Below, piece after piece: positions 53,031 to 62,141 of a stretch of DNA of 64,000 bases (its first letter is position 1; each line of letters begins with the position of its first letter). Source of the DNA: Alphaproteobacteria bacterium (GTDB lineage Bacteria; Pseudomonadota; Alphaproteobacteria; Caulobacterales; Hyphomonadaceae); the NCBI GenBank assembly GCA_018222605.1, contig JAAEZZ010000003.1:248001-312000 (forward strand), written 5' to 3'. Both the position numbers and the translations under genes were made by a program. The notes beneath the pieces were generated by a model that worked only from the letters and a program-made list of their open reading frames with translations, was not told where the DNA came from and did no database searches.

Positions 53031-53354
53031 TCAACCGTCCGTAACGCTTGCCGGGTATCCTACATCGGTTGAAGCCGCAGCGATCAGCTCAGGCGTTGTC
53101 GCCGCCGTATCGTAAACCACTTCTGCGGTCCTGGCCGCATAATCGATATCGACAGATTTAACGCCCTCGACACGCATCATCGCTTTCCTGACAGCAATCG
53201 GACATGTCGCGCAGGTCATGTTTCCGATCGTAAAACGGGCTGTCGCCTGTTCGACCTCCACCGAGGCATCCGGAGCATTCTGCGCGCCGGCGACTGCGAG
53301 CCCCCCCGCGAGTGCCAGACCTGCCAGTCCGGCGATCATCCATGTGCGTTTCAT
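53031..53354 (-). CDS. merP: Periplasmic mercury-binding protein MerP
   Basis: Protein of 107 residues with a signal peptide (MKRTWMIAGLAGLALAGGLAVAGA) and an HMA domain carrying GNMTCATCPIAVRKAM (Cys pair near residue 50). It binds Hg(II) in the periplasm and passes it to MerT. ATG 53354 follows GGGAGAC; the longer frame starts inside merT. It is 14 bases after merT. Confidence 0.93.
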   Translation of the reverse strand: MKRTWMIAGLAGLALAGGLAVAGAQNAPDASVEVEQATARFTIGNMTCATCPIAVRKAMMRVEGVKSVDIDYAARTAEVVYDTAATTPELIAAASTDVGYPASVTDG

Positions 53355-53368
53355 ACTTGTCTCCCTGG

Positions 53369-53743
53369 CTAGTAAAATAACGGTGCCCATACATCGATGG
53401 TCAAGGCCGCCAGCACGACAAGCGCGCCGCTCCACAGGGCGACCTGCTTGACGACTGACGACTGCGGACGGGCGCAATAGCTACCATCCTCGCAGACACT
53501 GGTTTTTCGAAAATAGACATCCCAGAACCCAGCCGCGAGAAATCCGATCGCGACCAGAAGAAAAAGGGGCTTGTAGGGTTCCAGCGCCGTCAACTGGCCA
53601 ATCCACGCTCCGGAAACACCGAGACTGATCAGCACAAGCGGCACGATGCAGCAGGATGATGCAAGGAATGCCCCCAGCATGCCACCGGCAACAAGCCACC
53701 TTGAGCGACGCTCATTTGCTGGGCTGTTTTCCGTACCTGCCAT
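53369..53743 (-). CDS. merT: Mercuric transporter MerT
   Basis: Inner-membrane mercury importer of 124 residues with three helices. The first helix has the vicinal Cys pair SSCCIVPLVLISLGVSGAW near residue 30, and a cytoplasmic loop has a second pair, CEDGSYC near 83. First gene of the mer operon, transcribed from the MerR-type promoter at 53779-53809. Confidence 0.94.
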   Translation of the reverse strand: MAGTENSPANERRSRWLVAGGMLGAFLASSCCIVPLVLISLGVSGAWIGQLTALEPYKPLFLLVAIGFLAAGFWDVYFRKTSVCEDGSYCARPQSSVVKQVALWSGALVVLAALTIDVWAPLFY

Positions 53744-53778
53744 GACCAGCTGTTCCCATTGCTTTATTGATCATGATC

Positions 53779-53809
53779 ACGTTACGCTCTGTAGTTGGTA
53801 CAGACACAA
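53779..53809 (-). promoter_or_regulatory. mer operator-promoter (MerR type)
   Basis: On the minus strand, -35 TTGTGT (53804-53809), a 19-base spacer, and -10 TAACGT (53779-53784). A perfect dyad TCTGTA-N5-TACAGA (53788-53804) lies within the spacer. The over-long spacer is the hallmark of MerR-activated promoters. It sits between the divergent merT and merR. Confidence 0.75.
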
Positions 53810-53823
53810 GTGGGTATTTCATC

Positions 53824-54240
53824 ATGGCCATCACATCGCCGCGAGCAGCACTCAAACGGGCTGAACTGGCCGGGCGGCTCGGCTGCAATCTTGAAACGAT
53901 CCGCTATTATGAAAAGATCGAATTGCTGCCCGAACCAGCCCGCACGGCAAGTGGCCACCGGCTGTATTCGAATGAAGATCAGGTACGACTGCGTTTCATA
54001 TTGCGAGCCCGCAGCCTCGGCTTCTCCGTGGAAGATGTACGCTCGCTACTTGGCATCAATGATGGCAGGCCGAGCTGCGCGGAGGTCAGGGCGCTGGCAG
54101 AAGCACATCGGGGCGATATCCGTAAACGCATCGCCGATCTGAAGCAGATGGATCGACGGCTCGGCGAGATCATGGCTGGTTGCACCGGCGCTGAAACACC
54201 CGATTGCGCACTCACCGACAAACTGTTCGAAGATAGCTGA
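53824..54240 (+). CDS. merR: Mercury-responsive regulator MerR
   Basis: MerR-family activator/repressor of 138 residues. Winged HTH LAGRLGCNLETIRYYEKIEL near 15-34, and three cysteines in the metal-site arrangement: SCAEVR near 79, then CTGAETPDC near 115-123. It binds the operator at 53779-53809 between itself and merT. ATG 53824 is chosen over an upstream in-frame ATG (53767) that would overlap the operator. Confidence 0.93.
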   Translation: MAITSPRAALKRAELAGRLGCNLETIRYYEKIELLPEPARTASGHRLYSNEDQVRLRFILRARSLGFSVEDVRSLLGINDGRPSCAEVRALAEAHRGDIRKRIADLKQMDRRLGEIMAGCTGAETPDCALTDKLFEDS

Positions 54241-54242
54241 CA

Positions 54243-54728
54243 AAAGGGGCTCCTGCATCTGCCGGAGATGCAAATGATGGACATCCACGACACCATCACC
54301 GCTCCGCATCGCCTCAATGACGGTACCGATGTCAATGTCCGGCGGACTGCCTAGCCACAACACGTGGATCGGCCCGCCGATTTCGCGGAACGACAGGCAG
54401 AGAATGTTACCGCGATACCGATCGTCACGAACGGATCGAACAGTATTCAGTCATAGATGAGGATGAGCGCGTCGCCCGCAACCACGGCTACAGATGCGAG
54501 TGCGTCGGACAGATTGTGAAGGAGGAGCGCCCGGATATTCACGCTCCCATTCTGCACCGAATAGATCAGGAGGGCTGTAAGCTCTGCAATGACCAGCGCA
54601 ACACCGCCAAGAATAACGATCGTCCAGCCACCAACGGCGGGCGGATCAGTGATCCGTATGACAGTCTTATTGACCAGATGGCAATGGAGACCCGACGATC
54701 ATCGCTCGCGGGATCAAGATCGTCATGA
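54243..54728 (-). pseudogene. czcD: CzcD-like CDF cation exporter, broken
   Basis: Minus-strand pieces in several frames match a cation diffusion facilitator: a His/Asp stretch near 54700, GGWTIVILGGVALVIAELTA and ALLLHNLSDALASVAVVAGD with the metal-site His-Asp (HNLSD), an in-frame TGA (54447-54449) where YDW would be expected, and a C-terminal segment GSPPDIDIGTVIEAM, GVVDVHHLHL in another frame. At least two frame changes and one stop are needed, so no functional product is expected. Confidence 0.75.
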
Positions 54729-54977
54729 TCATGTGCGTGGCTCAGGATCGGCCTCCTCTTCCAGCACCTTGCGCTTGCACTCGAGATACGCGCGTCGCCG
54801 CGCGTGTACCGCGTTTTTTACGCGGCTCTTTGGTGGTATCAGGCCGCATTCCTCCTGCAGCTTGGCCGCCTGCTCACTTGAAAGGGCCCCCATCACGTTG
54901 TCGAGACTCTCGCAGCCGGCCAGGGCTGCGAGAGAAACGGACATGACCGCGAAACGAAGTTCACGATGGATGAACAT
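54729..54977 (-). CDS. Small hypothetical lipoprotein
   Basis: An 82-residue protein with a lipobox (SLAALAGC) near residues 15-22 and a charged, Cys-bearing remainder (LQEECGLIPPKSRVKNAVHA). Its start overlaps the czcA stop by 17 bases and GGAGG lies 6 bases upstream. It sits between czcA and the czcD remnant. Not recognised as a family. Confidence 0.55.
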   Translation of the reverse strand: MFIHRELRFAVMSVSLAALAGCESLDNVMGALSSEQAAKLQEECGLIPPKSRVKNAVHARRRAYLECKRKVLEEEADPEPRT

Positions 54978-57900
54978 GCTCGGCCTCCAACAAGGAATGG
55001 TGCGCGTCGGGCTTTGGTGCGAACCAGCGGTGAAGGGCGGGTAGCACCAGCAAAGTTAGCACGGTCGAGGAGACCAGCCCGCCCATGACCACCGTGGCCA
55101 GTGGCCGCTGCACTTCAGCACCGACACCACTTGCGAAGAGCAGCGGCGCAAGGCCGAGCGCGGTCGTAAGGGCGGTCATCAGCACAGGACGTGCCCGCAA
55201 GCCTGCCGCCTCGACGGCAAGTTCATCGCGACCACGGCCCTCCCTGGCAAAATCATCCATGAAACTGACCAGCACCATGCCATTGCCGAGCGCGATACCG
55301 AACAGGGCAATAAAGCCGACCGTCGCAGGCACCGAGATCGGCAGGCCTGCAATCCAGAGCGCCATCGCCCCGCCGGTCAGCGCCAGCGGAATGTTGAGCA
55401 GGATCAGGATGGCCGATTTCATGCGCCCGAACGTCAATAGCAGGATCAGGAATACGATACCGAGCGTGATCGGGATCACGACCGCGAACCGCGCATTCGC
55501 TTCCTGCTGGAGTTCGAACTGTCCGCCCCATTCGACGCGATAACCAGCCGGCAGGTCGAGCTGGCTGGCGACCGATTGCTGCGCATCAGCGACATAGCTG
55601 CCAATATCGCGTCCTCTCACATTGAGCTGAACGGTGATGAATCGCTCACCATTCTCGCGCGTGATCTGACGTGGACCGACAATCTCCCTGATGTTTGCCA
55701 CGCTTTCGAGTGGAACCCGTGCGCCGCTGGACGATTCCAGAATAATCCGTCCGATGGCCGCGGGCGTGTTGCGGTCCTCTTCGGCATAGCGCACGATGAC
55801 GGGAAACTGGCGCACTCCCTCAAAAACGGCACCAGCCTCTGCCCCGCCGACGCCGGAACGCAAGGCATCGAGCGCCTCCTCCACGCTCAGTCCATACCGG
55901 CCGAGCGCAGGACGGTTGAGCGAGACCACAAGCTGCGGCGCGCCGGTGATCTGATCGGCCTGGACGTCGGTCGCCCCAGGAATTTCCTGAAGAATGGACT
56001 GCAAGTCCTGCGAGCCTTCGAGCAGGACCTCCGTATCCGGACCGAAGATCTTGACCGCCAGCTGCGCCTTTGTGCCGGTCAGGAGCTCATCAACCGACAT
56101 GGCGATTGGCTGGCCGACATTAACCCTGACGCCTGGAAAGCCGCCGAGATTCTCGGAGATCGACGCCCGGAGTTCATCCGGGCTGATGCCATTGCGCCAT
56201 TCGCTTCGGGGTTTGAGCGCCACGAAGGCCTCGATACTGTTCACCGGGTCGGCATGCGCGCCGACTTCCCCACGGCCGATCCGGCTGACAATGGAACTGA
56301 TCTCGGGGAAGGCTTCAAGCAGTCTTGTCTCGATGCGGGTCGACGTTTCCTTTGCTTCGGTTAGCGAGATGGACGGCGCCATCGTCACACGCAACAGGAC
56401 ATCGCCTTCCTCCAGCGCAGGCGTGAACTCCGAGCCAAGGCGTGTCGCTGAGAGGCCCCCAACCAGAAGCAGGACGCCTGCTAGCCCGACCGCCGCGAGA
56501 CGTCGCCGGACGAAGAAGGCCGCAAGCGGCTTGATCAGCGAAACAAGCCGGCTGTCGCGCTCATGGCTATTGCTCTTGGGCGGACGCATGAGGCCGAGCG
56601 CCATGGCCGGAGCGATGAGCGCGGCATAGATCAGCGACCCTGTCATGGCGAGCGCGGCAGAAGCGGCGAGCGGCCGAAACGTCTTGCCTTCAGTGCCCTG
56701 TAGCGAAAAGAGCGGCAGGAAGACGATGATCACCACGGCGACGGCAGCAATTAGCGGCGCGATCACTTCGGCGCTCGCTCGCGCGACCGTCGTGCGGCTA
56801 TCTTCACCCTCGCGTCGTTCGCGCAAGCCGCGATCCACGTTCTCGGCGATGACGATGGCGCCGTCGACCATCATCCCGATGGCGATCGCTACCCCGCCCA
56901 GCGTCATCAGATTGGCCCCGATGCCGAGGGCCTTCATCGCGATGAAGGCAAAGCCGACCGAGAAGGGAATAGCCATGACGACAACAAGGCTTGGACGCCA
57001 GCCGCCGAGGAACAGGAAGACGATGACGGCGACCAGGAGCGCGCCCTGCCAGAGCGCGGTCGTCACGGTCGCAGCCGCTTTTTTCACCAGCGTGCCCTGA
57101 TCATAATACGGAACGGCTGTGACACCGTCGGGAAGCGACAGGTTGATCTCGACGAAGCGCGCTTGCGCGTTCTCGATCACCTCAGACGTGTTTGTGCCAT
57201 AAAGTTTCAGGACGAGACCGGCGACGGTCTCCCCTTCGCCATTGGCAGTTGCGAGCCCCTGCCGGACGCCGCCACCTATTGCGACTTCACCGAGGTCGCT
57301 GACGCGGACGGTTCGTCCATCCACGGTCTTGACCGGCGTTTCACGCAGATCATCGAGGGAGCGAGCGAGCCCGACCCCGCGCACCGTGTACTGTTCGGCG
57401 CCAATTTCGATGAATTGCGCGCCGGCCGTCCGATTGGCGCTCTCCAGGGCGGCAATCACCTCGCCGACGCTGAGGTCATAGGATGTCAGCTGATCGGGAT
57501 CGAGGCGGACCTGGTACTGCTTCTCGAACCCCCCTAGTGACAGAACCTCCGTCACCCCTTCAACCGACTGAAGCGGATACTTGATCATCCAGTCAGCAAT
57601 CTCGCGCAGCTCAACCAGCGACCGCTCGCCGGTCTCATCGACGAGCCGGTAGTACATGATGATACCAAGGCCGGTCGAAATCGGCCCCATCTTGGGTGTG
57701 CCGAAACCGTCGGGAATGGCGTCGGCGGCCTCGCCGAGGCGCTCACCGACGACCTGGCGGGCAAAATAGACGTCCGTGCCGTCCTCGAAATAGATATTGA
57801 TGACAGACAGGCCAAAATTGGATGTCGAGCGGATCTCGTCGACCTTGGGCAGGCCGGACATGGCCGTCTCGATCGGATAGGTGACATAGCGTTCGACCTC

Positions 57901-58074
57901 TTCGGGCGACAGGCCTTCAGTTTCGGTGAAGACTTGGACCAGAGAAGGTGAGGGATCGGGAAAAGCGTCGACAGGCAGGCTGCGAAAGGCAAACAGCCCC
58001 CCGATCGACAGGGCGAGTGCGGCAATGGCGGCAAGCAGCCGGCCACCCGCAAGGCGGTGCATCAAATTGATCAT
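54961..58074 (-). CDS. czcA: RND heavy-metal pump, CzcA family
   Basis: Inner-membrane pump of 1037 residues, probably exporting divalent cations (Co, Zn, Cd). Helix-4 region GVAIAIGMMVDGAIVIAENV near 395 with DGAIVIAEN as in CzcA, in contrast to the DASIVLVEN of the CusA copy at 46.1 kb. Periplasmic segments DEIRSTSNFGLSVINIYFED near 80 and GPISTGLGIIMYY near 127 fit the family. Ends in a His-bearing tail (DAHHSLLEAEHVHPS). It is 12 bases after czcB on the minus strand. Confidence 0.94.
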   Translation of the reverse strand: MINLMHRLAGGRLLAAIAALALSIGGLFAFRSLPVDAFPDPSPSLVQVFTETEGLSPEEVERYVTYPIETAMSGLPKVDEIRSTSNFGLSVINIYFEDGTDVYFARQVVGERLGEAADAIPDGFGTPKMGPISTGLGIIMYYRLVDETGERSLVELREIADWMIKYPLQSVEGVTEVLSLGGFEKQYQVRLDPDQLTSYDLSVGEVIAALESANRTAGAQFIEIGAEQYTVRGVGLARSLDDLRETPVKTVDGRTVRVSDLGEVAIGGGVRQGLATANGEGETVAGLVLKLYGTNTSEVIENAQARFVEINLSLPDGVTAVPYYDQGTLVKKAAATVTTALWQGALLVAVIVFLFLGGWRPSLVVVMAIPFSVGFAFIAMKALGIGANLMTLGGVAIAIGMMVDGAIVIAENVDRGLRERREGEDSRTTVARASAEVIAPLIAAVAVVIIVFLPLFSLQGTEGKTFRPLAASAALAMTGSLIYAALIAPAMALGLMRPPKSNSHERDSRLVSLIKPLAAFFVRRRLAAVGLAGVLLLVGGLSATRLGSEFTPALEEGDVLLRVTMAPSISLTEAKETSTRIETRLLEAFPEISSIVSRIGRGEVGAHADPVNSIEAFVALKPRSEWRNGISPDELRASISENLGGFPGVRVNVGQPIAMSVDELLTGTKAQLAVKIFGPDTEVLLEGSQDLQSILQEIPGATDVQADQITGAPQLVVSLNRPALGRYGLSVEEALDALRSGVGGAEAGAVFEGVRQFPVIVRYAEEDRNTPAAIGRIILESSSGARVPLESVANIREIVGPRQITRENGERFITVQLNVRGRDIGSYVADAQQSVASQLDLPAGYRVEWGGQFELQQEANARFAVVIPITLGIVFLILLLTFGRMKSAILILLNIPLALTGGAMALWIAGLPISVPATVGFIALFGIALGNGMVLVSFMDDFAREGRGRDELAVEAAGLRARPVLMTALTTALGLAPLLFASGVGAEVQRPLATVVMGGLVSSTVLTLLVLPALHRWFAPKPDAHHSLLEAEHVHPS

Positions 58075-58086
58075 TTTGCGGGTCTC

Positions 58087-59334
58087 CTAGTGTGCGTGGC
58101 CGTCGCCGAAAGCGTCTTTTTCAAGCTGCGCTTTCAGGGTGAAGGCGCCTTCGGCAACGAATGCTTCGTCGGCCTCGAGCCCGGAAATGATCTCGGTATA
58201 GCTGCCTGCACTCTCTCCTGTCCGGACCTCGCGCGGTTCGAACCCGTCATCCGTCGGGACGAAGACCGACATCCTGTCTTCAACACTGACAATCGCATCG
58301 GAGGGAACGCGCACGACGGGGCGCCCCTCTCCCGTGTCGATCCGCGCCGTTACGAACTGACCGGGCTTCAGCCTGTGTTCGGCATTGTCGACAATGACCC
58401 GCGCGGTCGCGGTGCGGGATGCCTCATTGATGACAGGCAGGACATTTGAAATTGTTCCTTCGGCCAGGACGCGGCCATCTTCCTGCTGGAAGGTCACGGT
58501 CTGGCCTTCGCTGACCTTGCCGAGATCTTCCTTGTAGACGGCGATGTCGGCCCAGACGACGCTATCATCGATGATGACAAAGATGGGCGCGCCGCCAGCC
58601 GATACGGTTTCTCCAAGAGAAACGCTCCGCTGAATCACCTCTCCGGCAAGGGGAGCCGTCACATAGGCTTGTGCAAGCGACCCGTCCGCAGCCTCATTAA
58701 GCTTGTCCAGTGTGCCATGACCAATGCCGATCGCATGAAGCCTGTTTTCAGCAGCTTCCCGGCCGGCATTGGCTGCGGCGAATGCCGCACGCGCCGACTG
58801 CAGATCGGCCTCGGCGGTGATTTTCTGCTCCCAGAGGTTTTCCTCACGCTCAAGCTCGGCTTGCGCGAGGCGCTCGGCGCTCAGGGCATTCAGATAATCG
58901 GCCTTTAGGCCGGCGAGTTCACGACTGGTCAGCCGGGCAAGCGTGGCGCCGGCTTTCACGATATCGCCTTCGCCTGCATAAAGTTGGGCAACGGTGCCCT
59001 CGACCTGTGGCGAGACCCTTGCGACACGGTCCGCATCGAAACGGATCTCGGCCGGCAGTTCCAGCTGGCCCGAAACCGCTCCGGTCTGGGCTCGCCCGGT
59101 CCGGATACCGGCAGCTTCCGCCTCTTCGGCGGTCAGCTCGACATGATCGCCGCCATCGGCATCATCATGGCTTTCATGCTCCTCATCACTACCGTCTTCG
59201 TGGTCGTCATGGCCATCTTCGGCTTGTGGGGGCGTCCGGTTTGCACCAGACGAATCGGAGGCGTCATTGCCGCAAGCACTAAGATACAAAAGCGCTGGCG
59301 AAAGCAGCGCCGCATAGAATAAATTCAGTTTCAT
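58087..59334 (-). CDS. czcB: RND periplasmic adaptor, CzcB family
   Basis: Lipoprotein adaptor of 415 residues. Signal and lipobox LLYLSACG (Cys at 21) are followed by a His/Asp/Glu-rich stretch (EDGHDDHEDGSDEEHESHDD) that may bind zinc. The HlyD-type core has VEGTVAQLYAGEGDIVKAG near 130 and APLAGEVIQRSVSLGE near 220. It overlaps the end of the czcC frame by 4 bases. The His-rich N-terminus supports divalent-metal transport. Confidence 0.93.
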   Translation of the reverse strand: MKLNLFYAALLSPALLYLSACGNDASDSSGANRTPPQAEDGHDDHEDGSDEEHESHDDADGGDHVELTAEEAEAAGIRTGRAQTGAVSGQLELPAEIRFDADRVARVSPQVEGTVAQLYAGEGDIVKAGATLARLTSRELAGLKADYLNALSAERLAQAELEREENLWEQKITAEADLQSARAAFAAANAGREAAENRLHAIGIGHGTLDKLNEAADGSLAQAYVTAPLAGEVIQRSVSLGETVSAGGAPIFVIIDDSVVWADIAVYKEDLGKVSEGQTVTFQQEDGRVLAEGTISNVLPVINEASRTATARVIVDNAEHRLKPGQFVTARIDTGEGRPVVRVPSDAIVSVEDRMSVFVPTDDGFEPREVRTGESAGSYTEIISGLEADEAFVAEGAFTLKAQLEKDAFGDGHAH

Positions 59335-60626
59335 TGGATCTCTCCTTCGAACGGCGCGGCGCCAATCAGCGCACGCAGCCGCAGCGTGTATAGCTGGAGC
59401 GCCAGCCGGGCATCGATTACGGCGGCGCGGGTTTCAATCAGGCTGCGCCGCGCATCGAGCGTGGCTGTGAGGTCGAACTTGCCGACCCGGTAGCCTTCGG
59501 CCGCTGAAGCGTAGGCATCTTCGGCCAGTGGCAGGGCTTCGCCCTCAAGACGCTGCAATCGGGATTTCGCGGCCCGGACCAGCGCAGCCAGGCTCGCCTG
59601 CTCGGCCCGCAACCTTGCCTCAACAGTCTGTGCTGATAGCTCGGCACTCTGGGTACGTAATCCGGCCGCCCGCGTTGCGTCCTGATTGCGGTCAAAGACC
59701 GGCAAAGGAACACTGACACCCGCCAGAAACGCGCTATCGCCCGTGTCCTCAAATCTTCGGACACCAGCCGATACGGTTATATCAGGCCATGCGCCGGCGC
59801 GGGCCCGGTCCGTCGCCGCGCTACGAGCCGTCGCTCCGGCCTTAGCCGCCGCAAGTGACGGATGAACGCCAGAATCTGGTTGAGCCGACCCACCCACCGG
59901 ATCTGTTACGATTTCCGCAGTGCCAGACAAGACAAAGTCGATCTCTGAACTACCCCAAACGGACGCAAGCGCTAGCCCTTTGGCTTCGACCTGGCCCCGC
60001 GCACCATCCGCAACCGCCTGAAGCGCTGCTGCTTCAGCCCGCGCGCGCAGCAACTCAGGCGGAGCCGACGCTCCAGCGTCCACGCGGCGCTGGACGACGC
60101 CAGAGAACTCGGATGCGAGATCGGCTGAGGCCTGAGCGACCTCGGCCATGTCGTAAGCGGCACGAAGTTCCAGATAGAGTTCCCCTGCGAGTTTCTGAGC
60201 TTCCAGGCTTCGTACAGAACATTCGGCACTCGCCAATGCGGCTTCAGCTCTGGCGGCCCGCTCGGAAAGTCTTCGTTTGTCGCCAAGCTGTAAGGTCTGC
60301 GCCACTACCAGGGTCGTCTCGTAGGCATTGAAGCCTTCAAGCGATCCGCTGCCGGCAAAGTTCTCGGTTTCGACAGACAGAGATGGATTAAGTCAACGGC
60401 TCGCCTGATCGGCGTCGGCCGATGAAGCTTTCGCCTCGAGAGCCGCCGTCAGAACTTCAGGCGAAGCATTGGCGGCGCGAGCAATAGCCGCGTCGAGCGT
60501 CAGTGGTCGGGATTGATCATAGTCAGTCGCGCCGACATAGACAGAACTACACCCTTGCGCATAGGCCGTACCGGCCATGACCGGCAAGGCGAGCGCGGTG
60601 ATCGCGCTGCATATAAGAATTTTCAT
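59331..60626 (-). pseudogene. czcC: CzcC-like outer-membrane channel with internal stop
   Basis: TolC-family frame that would encode 431 residues. The first 77 codons carry a signal peptide (MKILICSAITALALPVMAGT then AYAQ) and the start of the first helix (AANASPEVLTAALEAKA). A TGA at 60393-60395 interrupts it, after which the same frame continues with NPSLSVETENFAGSG and the rest of the channel to 59331. Only a single codon is at fault, so this is a recent nonsense mutation or a sequencing error. Re-initiation at 60305 would lack the signal peptide. Confidence 0.85.
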
Positions 60627-60699
60627 TTTTGCTGGTTTCCTCGTCCAGATTCAACGACAGCGAGGCCGTAGCCACGCAAAACATTCCTGTGTCGTTGGT

Positions 60700-61053
60700 C
60701 TAGGCGCGAGGAGGACGGTAAAGACCGTCTGGGCGGAGGTTCTCGAGAAAAGAACCGCCAGGCAACAAATGTTTTGTCTGCACGACAGACTTCGGAGCGC
60801 CGCTTAGATCGCCGCCGCCTATCAGATGGAAATGACAGCTTCCGCACTGATGCGCGGTATGGTCATGACCTTCATGCGATGGCTCCTTATCAGGGGCATC
60901 TTGGGCCAGCTCACTCGTAGAACATTCCTCTGCGGCCTGATCGCCCGGATGCATGATATCCGCCGCAGCCGTCATCGGCGCAATAACAAAAGCTATCGCC
61001 ATCACCATGACGAGCAACCTTCGTAAACACGTAATGACTTGGAACGAAAACAT
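60700..61053 (-). CDS. czcI: CzcI-like / DUF2946-type protein
   Basis: Protein of 117 residues with a signal-like N-terminus (LLVMVMAIAFVIAPMTAAA), a His/Cys-rich middle (SHEGHDHTAHQCGSCHFHLI) and a C-terminus NLRPDGLYRPPRA like the Pro/Arg-rich ends of DUF2946/CzcI. It occupies the CzcI position at the head of czcCBA. Its role as a periplasmic metal-binding regulator is inferred from that position. Transcribed from the MerR-type promoter at 61106-61136. Confidence 0.72.
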   Translation of the reverse strand: MFSFQVITCLRRLLVMVMAIAFVIAPMTAAADIMHPGDQAAEECSTSELAQDAPDKEPSHEGHDHTAHQCGSCHFHLIGGGDLSGAPKSVVQTKHLLPGGSFLENLRPDGLYRPPRA

Positions 61054-61105
61054 GATTGCTGGGCTAGCTACTTTCTTTTACGATCGGGTAAACAGGCTCA
61101 CTCTC

Positions 61106-61136
61106 TTTTTAGCACCTCCAGTCACTGGAGGGTCAA
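61106..61136 (-). promoter_or_regulatory. MerR-family promoter of the czc operon
   Basis: On the minus strand, -35 TTGACC (61131-61136), 19-base spacer, -10 TAAAAA (61106-61111), with a perfect dyad CCTCCAGT-G-ACTGGAGG (61115-61131) in the spacer. The pattern is that of ZntR/CadR/PbrR operators. It overlaps the stop of the regulator gene and reads into czcI. Confidence 0.8.
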
Positions 61137-61597
61137 GCGCCTTTTGACGGAAGCCCTGCAAGCACCTCGGCGCCATCATGCTGTTCGTGCAAGCAATTCT
61201 CGTGCTGGCCAAGGGCAGCGAGCACAGAGCAGGATCCGATCTTGCCGCCTTCGCAAGCGCGGATCATGCGCTTGAGCTCGGCCTCGAGCGCCTCCAATTG
61301 GGTCAGCCTGCGGCGAACCTCGTCAAGCTGGCGACGTGCAATCTGGTCAACCAGGACGCACTCCCTGCCTGGCTCTACCTGCAGCGAAATCAGTTCCCTT
61401 ACCGCTGAGACGGGAAACCCCAGATCCCTTGCATGACGTATAAAACGGAGACGCTCTACAGAGTCCCCTGCGTACAACCGCTGTCCGCTTGCGCTGCGTT
61501 GCGGCTCGTCGAGCAGACCAATGGATTCATAATAGCGGATTGTCGTGACTTTTACGGCCGTCGCCCCTGACAGTTTTCCGATCGTCATCAAGGCCAT
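61133..61597 (-). CDS. MerR-family heavy-metal regulator (CadR/ZntR/PbrR-like)
   Basis: Regulator of 154 residues. HTH region LSGATAVKVTTIRYYESIGL near 9-28, dimer helix to about residue 118, and metal-binding Cys: ECVLVDQIA near 80, CEGGKIGSC near 115-123 and a Cys/His tail CLHEQH near 136. The tail resembles CadR/PbrR rather than MerR. It lies upstream of czcI on the same strand, with the czc promoter at its 3' end. Metal preference (Cd, Zn or Pb) cannot be told. Confidence 0.9.
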   Translation of the reverse strand: MALMTIGKLSGATAVKVTTIRYYESIGLLDEPQRSASGQRLYAGDSVERLRFIRHARDLGFPVSAVRELISLQVEPGRECVLVDQIARRQLDEVRRRLTQLEALEAELKRMIRACEGGKIGSCSVLAALGQHENCLHEQHDGAEVLAGLPSKGA

Positions 61598-61610
61598 GAT
61601 AGCGCCCCTT

Positions 61611-61629
61611 GCCCCTCTAGTTACTGTAG
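61611..61629. promoter_or_regulatory. Second MerR-family dyad, upstream of the regulator gene
   Basis: On the minus strand CTACAGTAACTAGAG, an imperfect dyad like PbrR/CadR operators. It lies 14 bases before the regulator ATG and 50 before the divergent gene. The flanking -35/-10 are poor, so autoregulation is possible but unproven. Confidence 0.45.
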
Positions 61630-61678
61630 ACTGCAGGAAATAACCCTGACGGCTGAAAACACAAGCGCAGGAGGCAAC

Positions 61679-62140
61679 ATGAGTGGTGATACGACAATCC
61701 AGATACTCGGCATTGCCACAGGTGGCGCAGTTGCTGTGATTCCTATTTGGTCTGCAGCCTTCCCCGCGCAGAGAATTTGGCTCCCGCAGCGTTATTCGCG
61801 TTTCGTGGCACCAATCATCTGGAAGGGTACGATCACGAATTTCGGAGCGGCGCTGTCGATTGGGGCTTCAGGTAGGGCAACCGCTCCCGTACCCTGCTGG
61901 GCGATATTCGGCCTCGGGTTTGCCCCTCTCATCATCGCGAATATGGTGGTTTGGCGCGCAGATTTCCGGTTCGGTTTTGACGAGACACCAGGAGCCAAGG
62001 GCACACTTGCCACCACAGGGCCCTACCGCTACTCCAGCTATCCTCAATACGCTCGCAATACAAAGCTTTCTAACGGAGACGCTTCGATAAAATTCTTACG
62101 GTGCATCTCCCCTCACAGACAACGCATGGTAAAATCATAG
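61679..62140 (+). pseudogene. CzcN-like isoprenylcysteine methyltransferase, C-terminally truncated
   Basis: The first 125 residues resemble ICMT-family membrane proteins, with helices and the motif TLATTGPYRYSSYPQYA. Directly after that motif the sequence changes to an unrelated charged tail (NTKLSNGDASIKFLRCISPH) and stops. The rest of the SAM-binding region is missing, so a rearrangement near 62050 is likely. CzcN of Cupriavidus is a member of this family and belongs to the czc cluster. A CDF gene follows one base later. Confidence 0.7.
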
Positions 62141-62141
62141 G

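Noticed and set aside
54447..60395. TGA read as Trp, to rescue czcC and czcD
   Set aside because: Many intact genes here end in TGA (for example the ABC permease, acetate kinase and thiolase genes), and czcD also needs frame changes, so recoding does not explain it.
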